NCBI RefSeq assembly: GCF_000155975.1
Contig: NZ_GG730299.1
Span: forward strand, 1,646,734 to 1,710,733
Source of the DNA: Citrobacter youngae ATCC 29220
GTDB taxonomy: Bacteria; Pseudomonadota; Gammaproteobacteria; Enterobacterales; Enterobacteriaceae
Length of the DNA stretch: 64,000 bases
Reading direction: 5' to 3'
Part shown: piece by piece, positions 27,779-35,561 of the stretch
Numbering within the stretch: the stretch's first letter is position 1
Layout of the letters: every line of letters starts with the position of its first letter
Position numbers and translations under genes: made by a program
Notes under the pieces: generated by a model
Databases searched by the model: none
Seen by the model: the letters and a program-made list of their open reading frames with translations, nothing else
What the model was told of the DNA's origin: nothing

Positions 27779-27790
27779 AAGGGGAAAATC

Positions 27791-27994
27791 ATGAACCTGA
27801 CACCTGTTGAGCCAAATGCCAGCGAACTGGTGGGGCGCTCCCGTGTACTGACGGAAGTCATGCTGGAGAACCCTGATGAAACCGGGCCAAACTATATTCT
27901 CCTGATCCTTCTGGCCGAACAACTCCAGCGTCTGCACGATATCCTGGAAGCCGATGAAGTCCGTCGCATGCAGGAGGACGAGTCACCTCTGTAA
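27791..27994 (+). CDS. Unknown small acidic protein, 67 residues
   Basis: The ATG follows AAAGGGGAAAATC, a good ribosome site, 12 nt after the previous stop. The product is acidic and helical (NYILLILLAEQLQRLHDILEA), without a signal peptide or known motif. Second gene of the pair starting at 27101; the pairing may mean a complex or toxin-antitoxin-like relation, for which there is no direct evidence. Confidence 0.6.
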   Translation: MNLTPVEPNASELVGRSRVLTEVMLENPDETGPNYILLILLAEQLQRLHDILEADEVRRMQEDESPL

Positions 27995-28053
27995 CCGGCG
28001 CTGAGACGTCCTTAACCCGAATATTCTGTGGATCACACTATTATCAAAACATC

Positions 28054-28095
28054 AAGGGGAAACTCAATTTCCAGAAAAATGAGTTTCCCCTTTTT
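28054..28095 (+). terminator. Rho-independent terminator after the 27101-27994 pair
   Basis: AAGGGGAAACTCA (28054-28066) pairs perfectly with TGAGTTTCCCCTT (28080-28092), followed by TTT: a 13-bp stem with T-run. Confidence 0.88.
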
Positions 28096-28099
28096 ACGC

Positions 28100-28806
28100 C
28101 ATCAATAACGGTGTAATCTCGTTTCTGCTCTATAGCCTTCGGGCGCCCTTTGGCTTCACGGTCTGAAAGAAGCCCCCTGATTTATCAGGATGACCGGCCC
28201 TTTACCGGTATGACCTCTGCAATACCGGAACGCAGAAATATCTGCGTCTGAGGCTGACATACACACACCCGACAGCACCATCGTCATCGCTTAACGGCAA
28301 CAGCCTTCACCGGCTGACAGCTTATCCCTGCCGAAAATTTCCGGCTGCGTCACACTCTGCTGATTATCTGCTCCCCTGACACTACGGGCTGCGGCCTGCA
28401 TTGCCGCCAGGCTTTGCTGCCGCGTGGCCGTAAAACTGCGCCAGAATTCGCGATCTTTCGCGCGCTGCACTCAACCGGTGCGTCACTTTCGTCGCGCAAA
28501 GCGACAAAGTGACGCACAGCCACCACACCGCGCCATGCCACTGTTTTCAGGGCTTCTGCGCATATTCCCTAATCTGATACGTCCTTTTTGGGCCACTGTC
28601 AGCAAAAAAGAGGAGAAAAAGATCGATACCGAGGGGGGCATGATGCCCCGGAGAATTCCTGCTCTGGCAGGCAGTCCGTACCGTGTACTGGCTGAAACTC
28701 CCTATACCTCAACAAGCTGCCACTCCGGCGTGAAGGTATCGTTCTGGCGCAGCCAAAAAGCATACGCCGGAGACCGTTTGTGTTCGCAAAATCATGGGGA
28801 AAGTAT
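28100..28806. other. Hairpin-rich non-coding region before the second integrase-like gene
   Basis: About 700 bases with no convincing gene but many short inverted repeats, for example ACGCAGA-AATA-TCTGCGT near 28231-28248 and an 18/17-bp pair at 28478-28517 (GTGCGTCACTTTCGTCGC with one bulge). Dense secondary structure of this kind is seen at transfer or replication origins and in single-strand initiation sites, but no relaxase is present to support that. Confidence 0.45.
28478..28517. repeat. Long near-perfect inverted repeat
   Basis: GTGCGTCACTTTCGTCGC (28478-28495), loop GCAAA, then GCGACAAAGTGACGCAC (28501-28517), complementary except for one bulged base. Candidate recombinase or mobilisation site. 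Confidence 0.6.
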
Positions 28807-29673
28807 ATGGGCAGGTTAGGTGGTGAAATGAAAGCGCTGGCAAAGCACTGTGGCGGCAGCCATAAAACGGTGAACGATCGCATCCACATCATGCAACGGT
28901 TCGACCTCCATTTACGGGCGCTGAATGTCCAGATCCAGCGAGTGGCACAGATTAAGGTTCGCCACATTGAAAACTACATTCATGAAAGGCTGGCGCAGGG
29001 GATCGGCAAACGAACGCTACAGAATGAAATGGCCTCACTACGTGCCGTACTGCAACAGGCCGGGCGTAAGCAGATGGCAGAGCATGAACGACTGACAAAT
29101 AAATCCCTGGGGCTTTCTGGCGCATCCCGCAACGGTGCGCGGCAGGCAATTACGCCGGAACATTATCGTTATGTGTTGGAAGTAGCTCGCGTAAAAGATC
29201 CGGGGCTGGCAGCAGCACTGGAACTGTCGCGGCTGATGGGATTGCGTTCTCAGGAGGCAGTACAAAGCGCACAATCACTGAAAACGTGGAAACAGGCTAT
29301 TGAACGTGGCGAAACGCGTCTCACAGTAGTTTTCGGCACCAAAGGCGGACGGCCCCGCGAAACGGTGATTCTGGATACTAGCGCAGTGAAAAAAGCACTG
29401 GATAATGCGTTAGCTGTCACAGAAAGCCGTAATGGCCGGTTGATTAACAAGCCGGATCTGAAAAGCGCGATGGACTACTGGCATAACCAGGCAGTGCGCA
29501 TTGGTCTAACTGGCGCATATTCTCCGCACTCGTTGCGCTATGCGTGGGCGCAGGATGCGATCTGTCACTATCTGGCGCAGGGCTTTAGTCGGAAAGAGAC
29601 GCTGGCAATGGTAGCGATGGATCTGGGGCATGGTGACGGACGTGGGCGGTATGTGGAGCAGGTGTATGGGTGA
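28807..29673 (+). CDS. Integrase-domain (tyrosine recombinase-like) protein
   Basis: 288 residues from the ATG at 28807 (GGGGAAAG upstream); a GTG at 28780 is a less likely start. A short SAM-like N-terminal domain (HIMQRFDLHLRALNVQIQRV) precedes a catalytic domain with Arg in LMGLRSQEAV, H-x-x-R in PHSLRYAWA, and LGHGDGRGRYV giving His and the Tyr nucleophile. It fits the 'integrase domain-containing protein' family found inside ICEs and islands. It may be the remnant of a second element or act on the palindrome just upstream. There is no excisionase gene beside it. Confidence 0.8.
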   Translation: MGRLGGEMKALAKHCGGSHKTVNDRIHIMQRFDLHLRALNVQIQRVAQIKVRHIENYIHERLAQGIGKRTLQNEMASLRAVLQQAGRKQMAEHERLTNKSLGLSGASRNGARQAITPEHYRYVLEVARVKDPGLAAALELSRLMGLRSQEAVQSAQSLKTWKQAIERGETRLTVVFGTKGGRPRETVILDTSAVKKALDNALAVTESRNGRLINKPDLKSAMDYWHNQAVRIGLTGAYSPHSLRYAWAQDAICHYLAQGFSRKETLAMVAMDLGHGDGRGRYVEQVYG

Positions 29674-29835
29674 GCATGGTTTTTATTGCAAGTTTCTTTA
29701 ATTCATTACGTTACAAAATTTTTTACTAAAAAACGATTAGTTACATGCAAACCAATGTACACTGCTATAAACAGAAATGGCAGTATGATGCGCATAGCAT
29801 CAAAAATTAAAAGCAAATAATTGATAAGGGAAAAA

Positions 29836-30195
29836 ATGAAACTTACATTTCTTACATTATTAATTCTTCATATCAACTCACTTGTTGATTCAGGTAAATA
29901 TAACGATATCACCATTGACGACATTCATGATGCGATTGAAAAAAAATCCTTGCTACAATTCATAAAAAAACGATGTGGAAAGGATATTGATCTCAGCCTT
30001 CATCTTTATGAAGGAATAAATTTCGAGAGCGAATATGAAGAAAGAATGAATAGTCTTTATTATGGTTACGCAGGAAACGAATCAAGAAAATGGGGAGTGA
30101 GAAACCAGGGACTTTGCCTTATGCTCGCATGGACAAATGAACTAATCCAAATGTATGCTTCCTTCCCTAACGAGTACCCACTTGAAATTGATTAG
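29836..30195 (+). CDS. Unknown small protein, 119 residues
   Basis: Start at ATG 29836 with AAGGG five bases upstream; the TTG at 29821 is less likely. The N terminus is mildly hydrophobic (LTFLTLLILHINSL) but acidic residues follow soon, so a signal peptide is doubtful. The rest is helical and acidic (EYEERMNSLYYGYAGN). Low-GC gene. It is followed 8 nt later by a small repeat protein and a terminator, forming a two-gene unit. Family not recognised. Confidence 0.65.
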   Translation: MKLTFLTLLILHINSLVDSGKYNDITIDDIHDAIEKKSLLQFIKKRCGKDIDLSLHLYEGINFESEYEERMNSLYYGYAGNESRKWGVRNQGLCLMLAWTNELIQMYASFPNEYPLEID

Positions 30196-30203
30196 GAGTC
30201 TAT

Positions 30204-30425
30204 ATGCTTACAGTTCTTGATTTACAAACCATAGCAAGCTATGGAGGTGGTATGATTATTGATGCAAAATCAATTACTATAAATGATCTTAAGAGTATCG
30301 CATCTTACGCAAGTAATAAGCAAGCTCAGATAATAATTAAAAATGCTTCCATAATTCCTGCCATTGAACTTCAATCTATAGCAAGTTTCTCAAAAGGTTG
30401 TGTCGTCTTTGATTTTTGCGGGTAA
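30204..30425 (+). CDS. 73-residue protein built of three short repeats
   Basis: Ribosome site TAGGAGTC precedes the ATG. The sequence is almost entirely three copies of a unit of about 22-25 residues: DLQTIASYGGGMIIDAK, DLKSIASYASNKQAQIIIKNA and ELQSIASFSKGCVVFDF. Each is a helix (LxSIAS) followed by a beta strand (IIIK/VVFD). It probably pairs with the 119-residue protein before it. Function unknown. Confidence 0.65.
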   Translation: MLTVLDLQTIASYGGGMIIDAKSITINDLKSIASYASNKQAQIIIKNASIIPAIELQSIASFSKGCVVFDFCG

Positions 30426-30439
30426 TGATATTTTTAAAA

Positions 30440-30462
30440 GCAGTCATTATGACTGCTTTTTT
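30440..30462 (+). terminator. Rho-independent terminator after the 30204 gene
   Basis: GCAGTCA-TTA-TGACTGC (30440-30456) followed by TTTTTT, 15 nt after the stop. Confidence 0.88.
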
Positions 30463-31006
30463 ATATTTTCATTAGGAGTTTTATTTATTACAACTTAATG
30501 CCTAATTTAGCATTTCTACGCCTATTTCATTATACTTTAGTAAGTGCTAAGGACTCAACAGGTACAATACTGTCAGAACGACATTGTTACGTATTTTCAT
30601 TTTTTTTAGCTTCCTACCAACCATCACCACCATATTACCTATGACTTAGGTTAGTGCAAATCCTATTATTCTTGATGTGTTTTGGATTGCGAACATTTCC
30701 TGGCTTTCACTACTGAGTTATAGGGGTAGAATATCTTCGGGAATTGAGTAAAATATTGAGTAAATATATCCTGTAAGGATGTATGAGCACAGTTCTTCAT
30801 TTGTTGGGACACATTCTAGAGATTCGTCCAGCATCGTTCTGTGGGGTAAACTAGCCTAGGGAAACTGCTCACATTTGAGCAATACATGAAAGGTTTTAGT
30901 AAACAGTCCAAAAAATTTCTAAATAGCAACAAACGATTACGAACAAATAATTTACAAATCATTCTTCATCGTGTTTTACTAAAATTTTAACAGCCGAGAT
31001 TTCATC
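30463..31006. other. AT-rich non-coding stretch in the island
   Basis: About 540 bases without an open frame of note or clear repeat. It could hold decayed sequence and the promoter of the gene at 31007. Confidence 0.4.
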
Positions 31007-31483
31007 ATGGATACAGAAACTATTACGCAGTTATTGTTTGTACAGCAGCGCCTCCAGATACTCCATCTAGGAAAGCACTACGGCGAATTCCCTGATAGCT
31101 ATCTTTACGCTTGGGAACGTGGTGTTTATCCTTTTTTTGACGGAACTGATGGTAGTGTAGATAAAAAACCACATGAACTTTACAAAGACTCATTCAGTAT
31201 ATCAGAAAGTGAAGTCGAGTTCATAATTAAGCGATTCAATAAAGCTTACGATGAAAAAGAGAAATTATCTTTTTACAAACTGGAAGATGAACTACATATC
31301 AGTAGTCGTACTAAATCAGGATGGACAAGAGGTAAGTTATTGCGTATATGCCGGTATATTTTCCTTGAAGAAGAATATGACACCTTGTTCTGGAGTAATC
31401 TAATAGAAAATGGTGCCTGCCCAGCTGAAGCGCATGGTATACTAAGAAAATTTGATAGAGACTCCGATATTCACTTTTACTAA
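31007..31483 (+). CDS. Unknown protein, 158 residues
   Basis: A soluble protein with charged helices (EVEFIIKRFNKAYDEKEKLSFYKLEDEL) and a basic WTRGKLLRICRYIF segment. There is no signal peptide and I see no known motif. The ribosome site before the ATG is weak. It stands alone, 435 nt from the 3' end of the convergent Argonaute gene, with a weak CCTGA-TTTAC-TCAGG stem after it. Low GC like the rest of the right part of the island. Function unknown. Confidence 0.55.
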   Translation: MDTETITQLLFVQQRLQILHLGKHYGEFPDSYLYAWERGVYPFFDGTDGSVDKKPHELYKDSFSISESEVEFIIKRFNKAYDEKEKLSFYKLEDELHISSRTKSGWTRGKLLRICRYIFLEEEYDTLFWSNLIENGACPAEAHGILRKFDRDSDIHFY

Positions 31484-31919
31484 ATAATCCGGCCTGATTT
31501 ACTCAGGTCGTTTTCTTAAATAACCAGATACCTTTCAACCTCAGGGAGTAAACCTCGACAATTTTGTAAATATTGATCATTATATTTTTGCTTAGTTGCA
31601 CATATCGCACCAATATATGAACCACACTAAATATTAGCGCAGTCAGTATTAGCTATCTTAGTAAGTCGCAATTGCACTCAGTCTCTATATCTGATGTTTT
31701 ATGGATATCGATAGTTTAGCTAAACGGGAAGTCTATAGTTGAACGCGCAATATTAAGAATCGGGATACTTAGCAAGTATAATTGTTTGTAAATGTAGTAT
31801 CACCAAAACCCAGCAATAAACAGGCCTGACAAAAGTATAGCAGCAATATGTTGAACTATTTAGCCCTCGTCGAAAGGGCCATAATAAATAGACATACCAC
31901 AAAGCGAACCCAGTAAAAA
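31484..31919. other. Non-coding stretch between convergent genes
   Basis: AT-rich, about 430 bases. Apart from the weak stem just after the stop at 31483 I see no feature. Confidence 0.4.
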
Positions 31920-33326
31920 TCACATATAAAAACTAAAACTAACCTGCGGTTTTTGCTGAGGATCAACATATTTCATGATTTCTCCAACCTTGCGAGCACA
32001 TTCTAACGTAATAGGTAACCGACCATCCAATTGTGTATTATTCCAGTTCATTTTTGTAAGGCCTAAGATTTCTTCACAGAGTTCCTCTAAGGAAGAATCA
32101 TTTTCATATGCCATAACTCGAATAGGATTTGGAATATACATTCCAGGATATGTCTTGTAATAATCGATATATCCTCGAGTGTAAAGCACTCCATCATTTT
32201 CACTAAACGTCAACAAAGTTCCTCGTTTGGGAGGGTAATTGGAGTCATTAAATAGTCTAATATCAACATCTGTAATAGAGACGTAATCTCTAGACCTAAT
32301 ACTCCTTTCATCAAGAGCACGATTAAACCCTTGAATTTCAGTATCTCTAAAACCACTTGATTTATGGATAACTACTCGAGCAGGCATATGCATTAATGCT
32401 GAATCATATTCAGACAACGCTGCACACAATAGTTCATATGCCATTTGTTCATTCATATATGGCCTCCTGTCGTCTTTATCCAAAGCGGCTGGAGTGCCTC
32501 TAAGAATAACACCATGGCCAAATTCATCGAATACTTGAGCAAGGCTTGTAGACACGGTATCACCATCCCTGCTTTTGTAAAAACCAATACCTACATAGCA
32601 AGACCGTGGTTTATATTTTTCTTCAACAAGACGCCAAGGTACTGTTCGGTTTCCCTTATAATATAAAGCAGTAATAAAATTCCATGCTTTTGTTGCATCA
32701 TCCTGCTGACTTGCTATTTTATCTTGGTTAATTGTTTTTTCCAAGACTAGCTGAAGTGGAACACCTAAATGCATAGACGTTGCTTTAAGCAACCGCCGAA
32801 AATTATGTTCGAGCTCATCCTCCAGATTATCATCAGAAGCAGAGGATTGGGTAAGTAAATCAAACATATCGCCAGGAATAACACAAACCACAACATCCAC
32901 CACGCGATTTTCAGCTAAAAATCGGATTTGTTCGTAGAATAAGTTGACTGCTGCCCGGACTCGTTCGTCACGATTAGTTAATCGAAGAATTTTATTTAAC
33001 TCCGACTTTTGCAACGGACGCGTATAAGCTGGCGATGACAAAAGACGAGTAGAAAAACCATAGCGTTCATTCACACCACCAAATCCTCTAAACAGGTTGG
33101 GTAAATTTGACTCTTTACCAAGAATACCTTGCCTGCATCTTTCAAGCCACAGATCTAAAGCATCAATGCCTTCTCCCCGCCCCACAATGCCTAGACGAAT
33201 TTCTGATTTACGATTCTCATCACGAGTATCATAAACACCGAGAGTTTCAATACCTGAACGTGGGCAAATGTGCGTACCACGACCAAACTCAAGTAATGGT
33301 TCATTTAATATCGTCACTTTCATCAT
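31920..33326 (-). CDS. Short prokaryotic Argonaute (MID-PIWI)
   Basis: 468 residues, the size of short pAgos that lack N and PAZ domains. The N-terminal signature LLEFGRGTHICPRSGI (11-26) and the MID/PIWI stretches HLGVPLQLVLEKTI and WNFITALYYKGNRTVPWRL (215-233) are typical. The PIWI core reads YVGIGFYKS (244-252), where catalytic Argonautes have an Asp after the Gly-Ile; here it is Gly, so it should not slice. ARVVIHKSSGF and the C-terminal LPITLECARKVGEIM follow. Short pAgos bind a guide RNA, sense matching DNA and switch on a partner effector. Start at ATG 33326 (AAGGA upstream), overlapping the partner gene by 26 nt, so translation is coupled. Confidence 0.9.
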   Translation of the reverse strand: MMKVTILNEPLLEFGRGTHICPRSGIETLGVYDTRDENRKSEIRLGIVGRGEGIDALDLWLERCRQGILGKESNLPNLFRGFGGVNERYGFSTRLLSSPAYTRPLQKSELNKILRLTNRDERVRAAVNLFYEQIRFLAENRVVDVVVCVIPGDMFDLLTQSSASDDNLEDELEHNFRRLLKATSMHLGVPLQLVLEKTINQDKIASQQDDATKAWNFITALYYKGNRTVPWRLVEEKYKPRSCYVGIGFYKSRDGDTVSTSLAQVFDEFGHGVILRGTPAALDKDDRRPYMNEQMAYELLCAALSEYDSALMHMPARVVIHKSSGFRDTEIQGFNRALDERSIRSRDYVSITDVDIRLFNDSNYPPKRGTLLTFSENDGVLYTRGYIDYYKTYPGMYIPNPIRVMAYENDSSLEELCEEILGLTKMNWNNTQLDGRLPITLECARKVGEIMKYVDPQQKPQVSFSFYM

Positions 33327-34722
33327 TATTTTCCTTAGTCAAATCATTACTGCCTTCGACAATATCGGGATAAAAGCACTCTAACTGTTCAAGTGCTGAA
33401 AAATGGATACCTGAATCGGCGGTGTTATTTGTAAGAAAGTAAGCTATAAAGCGTGTAAGGTTTCTAACTGAAGATGCTCTCTCCAGTTTTTTTTGTTTCT
33501 TTAACTCTCTTTCATGAAATTTATGACTTTTTTTATAAAGGTTATATGTAAAGAGCCAATCTGGAATGATTAAACCATACCAGTTAGCATTCATATAAAC
33601 AAAAGATAGTCGGAAACTGAGATGCTTATGATAAAGGATCTTTCCTGCTTCACGAGAATTTTCCTTGCACTCATAGACCGTTCGAGTTGCTTTCTGTTTA
33701 CCAACCCAAATTTCCTGTCGAATTTTGTCTCCCTCATTTAACGGCTGAAAATAAAAAGACCGTTCTTCTTGAGAGAAACTTAATGATACTATATCCAATT
33801 GTCTAATTAGAGTATTAGTGATTAGCATTCGGAGAATATTATGGTTTTCCACATAATCAGATTCACTAAGGTCTGCAGTATTAAGTGTTTCAAGAGTTCC
33901 TTCATCAATAACGGATAACAAACCTGGCTCATTAGCCATATTTATAAAACTAAACAATCTCCCTTCATAATAGACCCATGCAGGGTTTTCAAAACCAGCA
34001 AAAAGCAGAGCAAATTTCATTAGTAGCGGACGGCTATATTTCTTTCTCGTAAAGCCCAGATCTGTTCTTGCTCGCTTGAGCACATCATCAAAATCTACAT
34101 TTACATCCGCAACATAAAGGTTTTCGGGAAGTTTAAGGCAAGAGATATTCGTAGTTAAGATTTGGGGCTCACGTTCTTCGGCTTCTGTAAACTGAAGGAA
34201 ACTATCCACCTCACCTAAAATTAGGCGAAATTCGTGAAGTACTCTCTTTTGAGCCGTAATTCTCATGCTAGTAATACGACTGAGAAGATCTCCTAGATCA
34301 ATAACATGACTGCGGGTATTAAAGCTGAATTGACTTCCAGTGATCTTATCAATAGATTCCTGTGAATAAGACGATTGTTTCTCTACAAGAGTAAGTATAT
34401 AAAGTTCATCAAATGATTCGTAAAATCGTTTCTCGATAAATTGGGAAAGTGTTTTCTTAACTTTTTCTAATCCAGTTGATGACGTAATCTGAAATGCAAC
34501 TCGATCATATTGATCACCAAGATCAATTCCAGGGAAATTTTTTTGCTGGCTGTTTAAGTTAAAAAGATGGGGTAATTGAAATACTTCTTTTAGCACAGGA
34601 ATAAACGCATCCTCAAGTGCAAGGTTTATATCATATCGATTTTGTTTTGTTGATAATTTAACCTGTGACTGAATTCGGCTTATAACATCTCGTAACTCAT
34701 TCTCGACATTAATGATTTCCAT
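33301..34722 (-). CDS. SMEK-APAZ-like partner of the short Argonaute, probable nuclease-type effector
   Basis: 473 residues. Residues 1-130 match my recollection of the SMEK domain of bacterial defence proteins: NRYDINLALEDAF, FNLNSQQKNFPGIDLGDQYD and VAFQITSSTGLEKVKKTL. Asp67 and Gln78-x-Thr80 stand where a PD-(D/E)xK nuclease core would have its Asp and its (E/Q)xK, but Lys is replaced by Thr. Residues about 190-450 have the look of APAZ, the module that docks on short Argonautes: LPENLYVADVNV, HKHLSFRLSFVYMNANWYG, LIIPDWLFTYN and LKKQKKLERASSVRNLTRF. The gene precedes and overlaps the pAgo gene. GAGG lies ten bases before the ATG. The effector activity (DNA/RNA cleavage or other) is inferred. 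A different APAZ effector class is the alternative. Confidence 0.7.
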   Translation of the reverse strand: MEIINVENELRDVISRIQSQVKLSTKQNRYDINLALEDAFIPVLKEVFQLPHLFNLNSQQKNFPGIDLGDQYDRVAFQITSSTGLEKVKKTLSQFIEKRFYESFDELYILTLVEKQSSYSQESIDKITGSQFSFNTRSHVIDLGDLLSRITSMRITAQKRVLHEFRLILGEVDSFLQFTEAEEREPQILTTNISCLKLPENLYVADVNVDFDDVLKRARTDLGFTRKKYSRPLLMKFALLFAGFENPAWVYYEGRLFSFINMANEPGLLSVIDEGTLETLNTADLSESDYVENHNILRMLITNTLIRQLDIVSLSFSQEERSFYFQPLNEGDKIRQEIWVGKQKATRTVYECKENSREAGKILYHKHLSFRLSFVYMNANWYGLIIPDWLFTYNLYKKSHKFHERELKKQKKLERASSVRNLTRFIAYFLTNNTADSGIHFSALEQLECFYPDIVEGSNDLTKENNDESDDIK

Positions 34723-35043
34723 TCTGCTTATGTCCTCTTACACCATTTCTGCATGGCTATTTTTATCATGGCCGTCAGGAATCTATTGATTAAAGCTACT
34801 AAAGTGGATATCCATACAGTATACCATGTTGGTCCCCAATGTAAAAACGGCTTTCCTGTTACCTAGTGTTAACAAAGCTCAGGAGATAACCTAAGGCAGT
34901 CTTTTGCAAATATGTGATGTTTTCAATTTATGATAAGCATCACATTCCAATCAATCATAAGATTGGGGGCCTTATTGAGGGCTTCGCTCTAAACCGAAAA
35001 TAAAAATAATTAAAAAATTCAAATGGATATGTGACATATTGCA
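34723..35043. other. Promoter side of the Argonaute pair and right end of the island
   Basis: Non-coding. It contains CCAATC-N8-GATTGG at about 34957-34976 and a TTGGGGGC-C/T-TTA motif near 34973 that also occurs near attL at 18558, possible integrase arm sites. Confidence 0.4.
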
Positions 35044-35065
35044 TCCAGTCAGAGGAGCCAAATTT
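35044..35065 (+). repeat. Right attachment repeat (attR core, 22 bp)
   Basis: Exact second copy of 18429-18450 (tRNA-Asn 3' end plus five bases). It marks the right boundary of the island. Confidence 0.9.
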
Positions 35066-35070
35066 AAAAA

Positions 35071-35099
35071 GCCTGCTTAGGAAACTAAGCAGGCTTTTT
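35071..35099 (+). terminator. Original tRNA-Asn terminator, displaced by the island
   Basis: GCCTGCTTAG (35071-35080), loop GAAA, CTAAGCAGGC (35085-35094), TTTTT: a perfect 10-bp stem starting six bases after the tRNA-end repeat. In an island-free chromosome it would directly follow the tRNA gene. Confidence 0.88.
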
Positions 35100-35561
35100 G
35101 CTTTCAATACCATCCGGCAACGAATCGACGAACGGATTGCCTATTCCCCCGGATAAATATTTTAAAGCTGTACGGTCATTTCACCAACGCTCTCTCCGGC
35201 ACTCGGGGCGCGCCCCCGGAAATCCCTGTTCGGCAGGTGACGGCACCGGAGATTATTCAGTATAACTGGAAGTGTATTACGGACAATGTTCCGCTCAGAT
35301 CGCAAGATAAAACTCGTATAATCATAAAGTTACATCAAACTCGCGCCAGTAAATCGAATTCTGGAGCAAATTGTCTTAAAAAACACACGCCTTATCAGCA
35401 AAATTTTTGTGCATATTTTCACGTCATGTATATAATCCGAACGCTTTAATTTATACAAATTTTAATTTCGAACTATATTTAGTACATAAAATTATGCAAC
35501 GAAAACATATCTTTCGCATTTATGCAATGACACATTATTTTAAATAAATGAGACGAATTTA
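35100..35561. other. Intergenic region before the inverse autotransporter
   Basis: 460 bases, AT-rich toward its right end. A 70-codon frame at 35237 has no ribosome site and is probably chance. The promoter of the adhesin gene should lie in the last 150 bases but is not clear. Confidence 0.4.

Larger units (their letters stand above)
18451..35065 (+). mobile_element. 16.6-kb genomic island in tRNA-Asn
   Basis: Bounded by a 22-bp direct repeat made of the tRNA-Asn 3' end, with a P4-type integrase as the first gene reading away from the tRNA. Cargo in order: probable phosphonate biosynthesis operon, orphan Hcp module, unknown genes, a second integrase-like protein, small unknown genes and a short Argonaute pair. 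The right third (about 29.7-35.0 kb) is visibly richer in A+T than the left. The original tRNA terminator now lies just outside the right repeat, showing that the insertion separated it from the tRNA. No conjugation genes are present, so the element is at best mobilisable. The same tRNA family is used by the Yersinia high-pathogenicity island. Confidence 0.9.

Noticed and set aside
18451..35065. CRISPR array or conjugation genes in the island
   Set aside because: No regularly spaced repeats and no relaxase, coupling protein or pilus genes seen; the element is not self-transmissible.
35237..35449. 70-codon plus-strand frame before the inverse autotransporter
   Set aside because: No ribosome site and no recognisable product; likely chance in AT-rich DNA.
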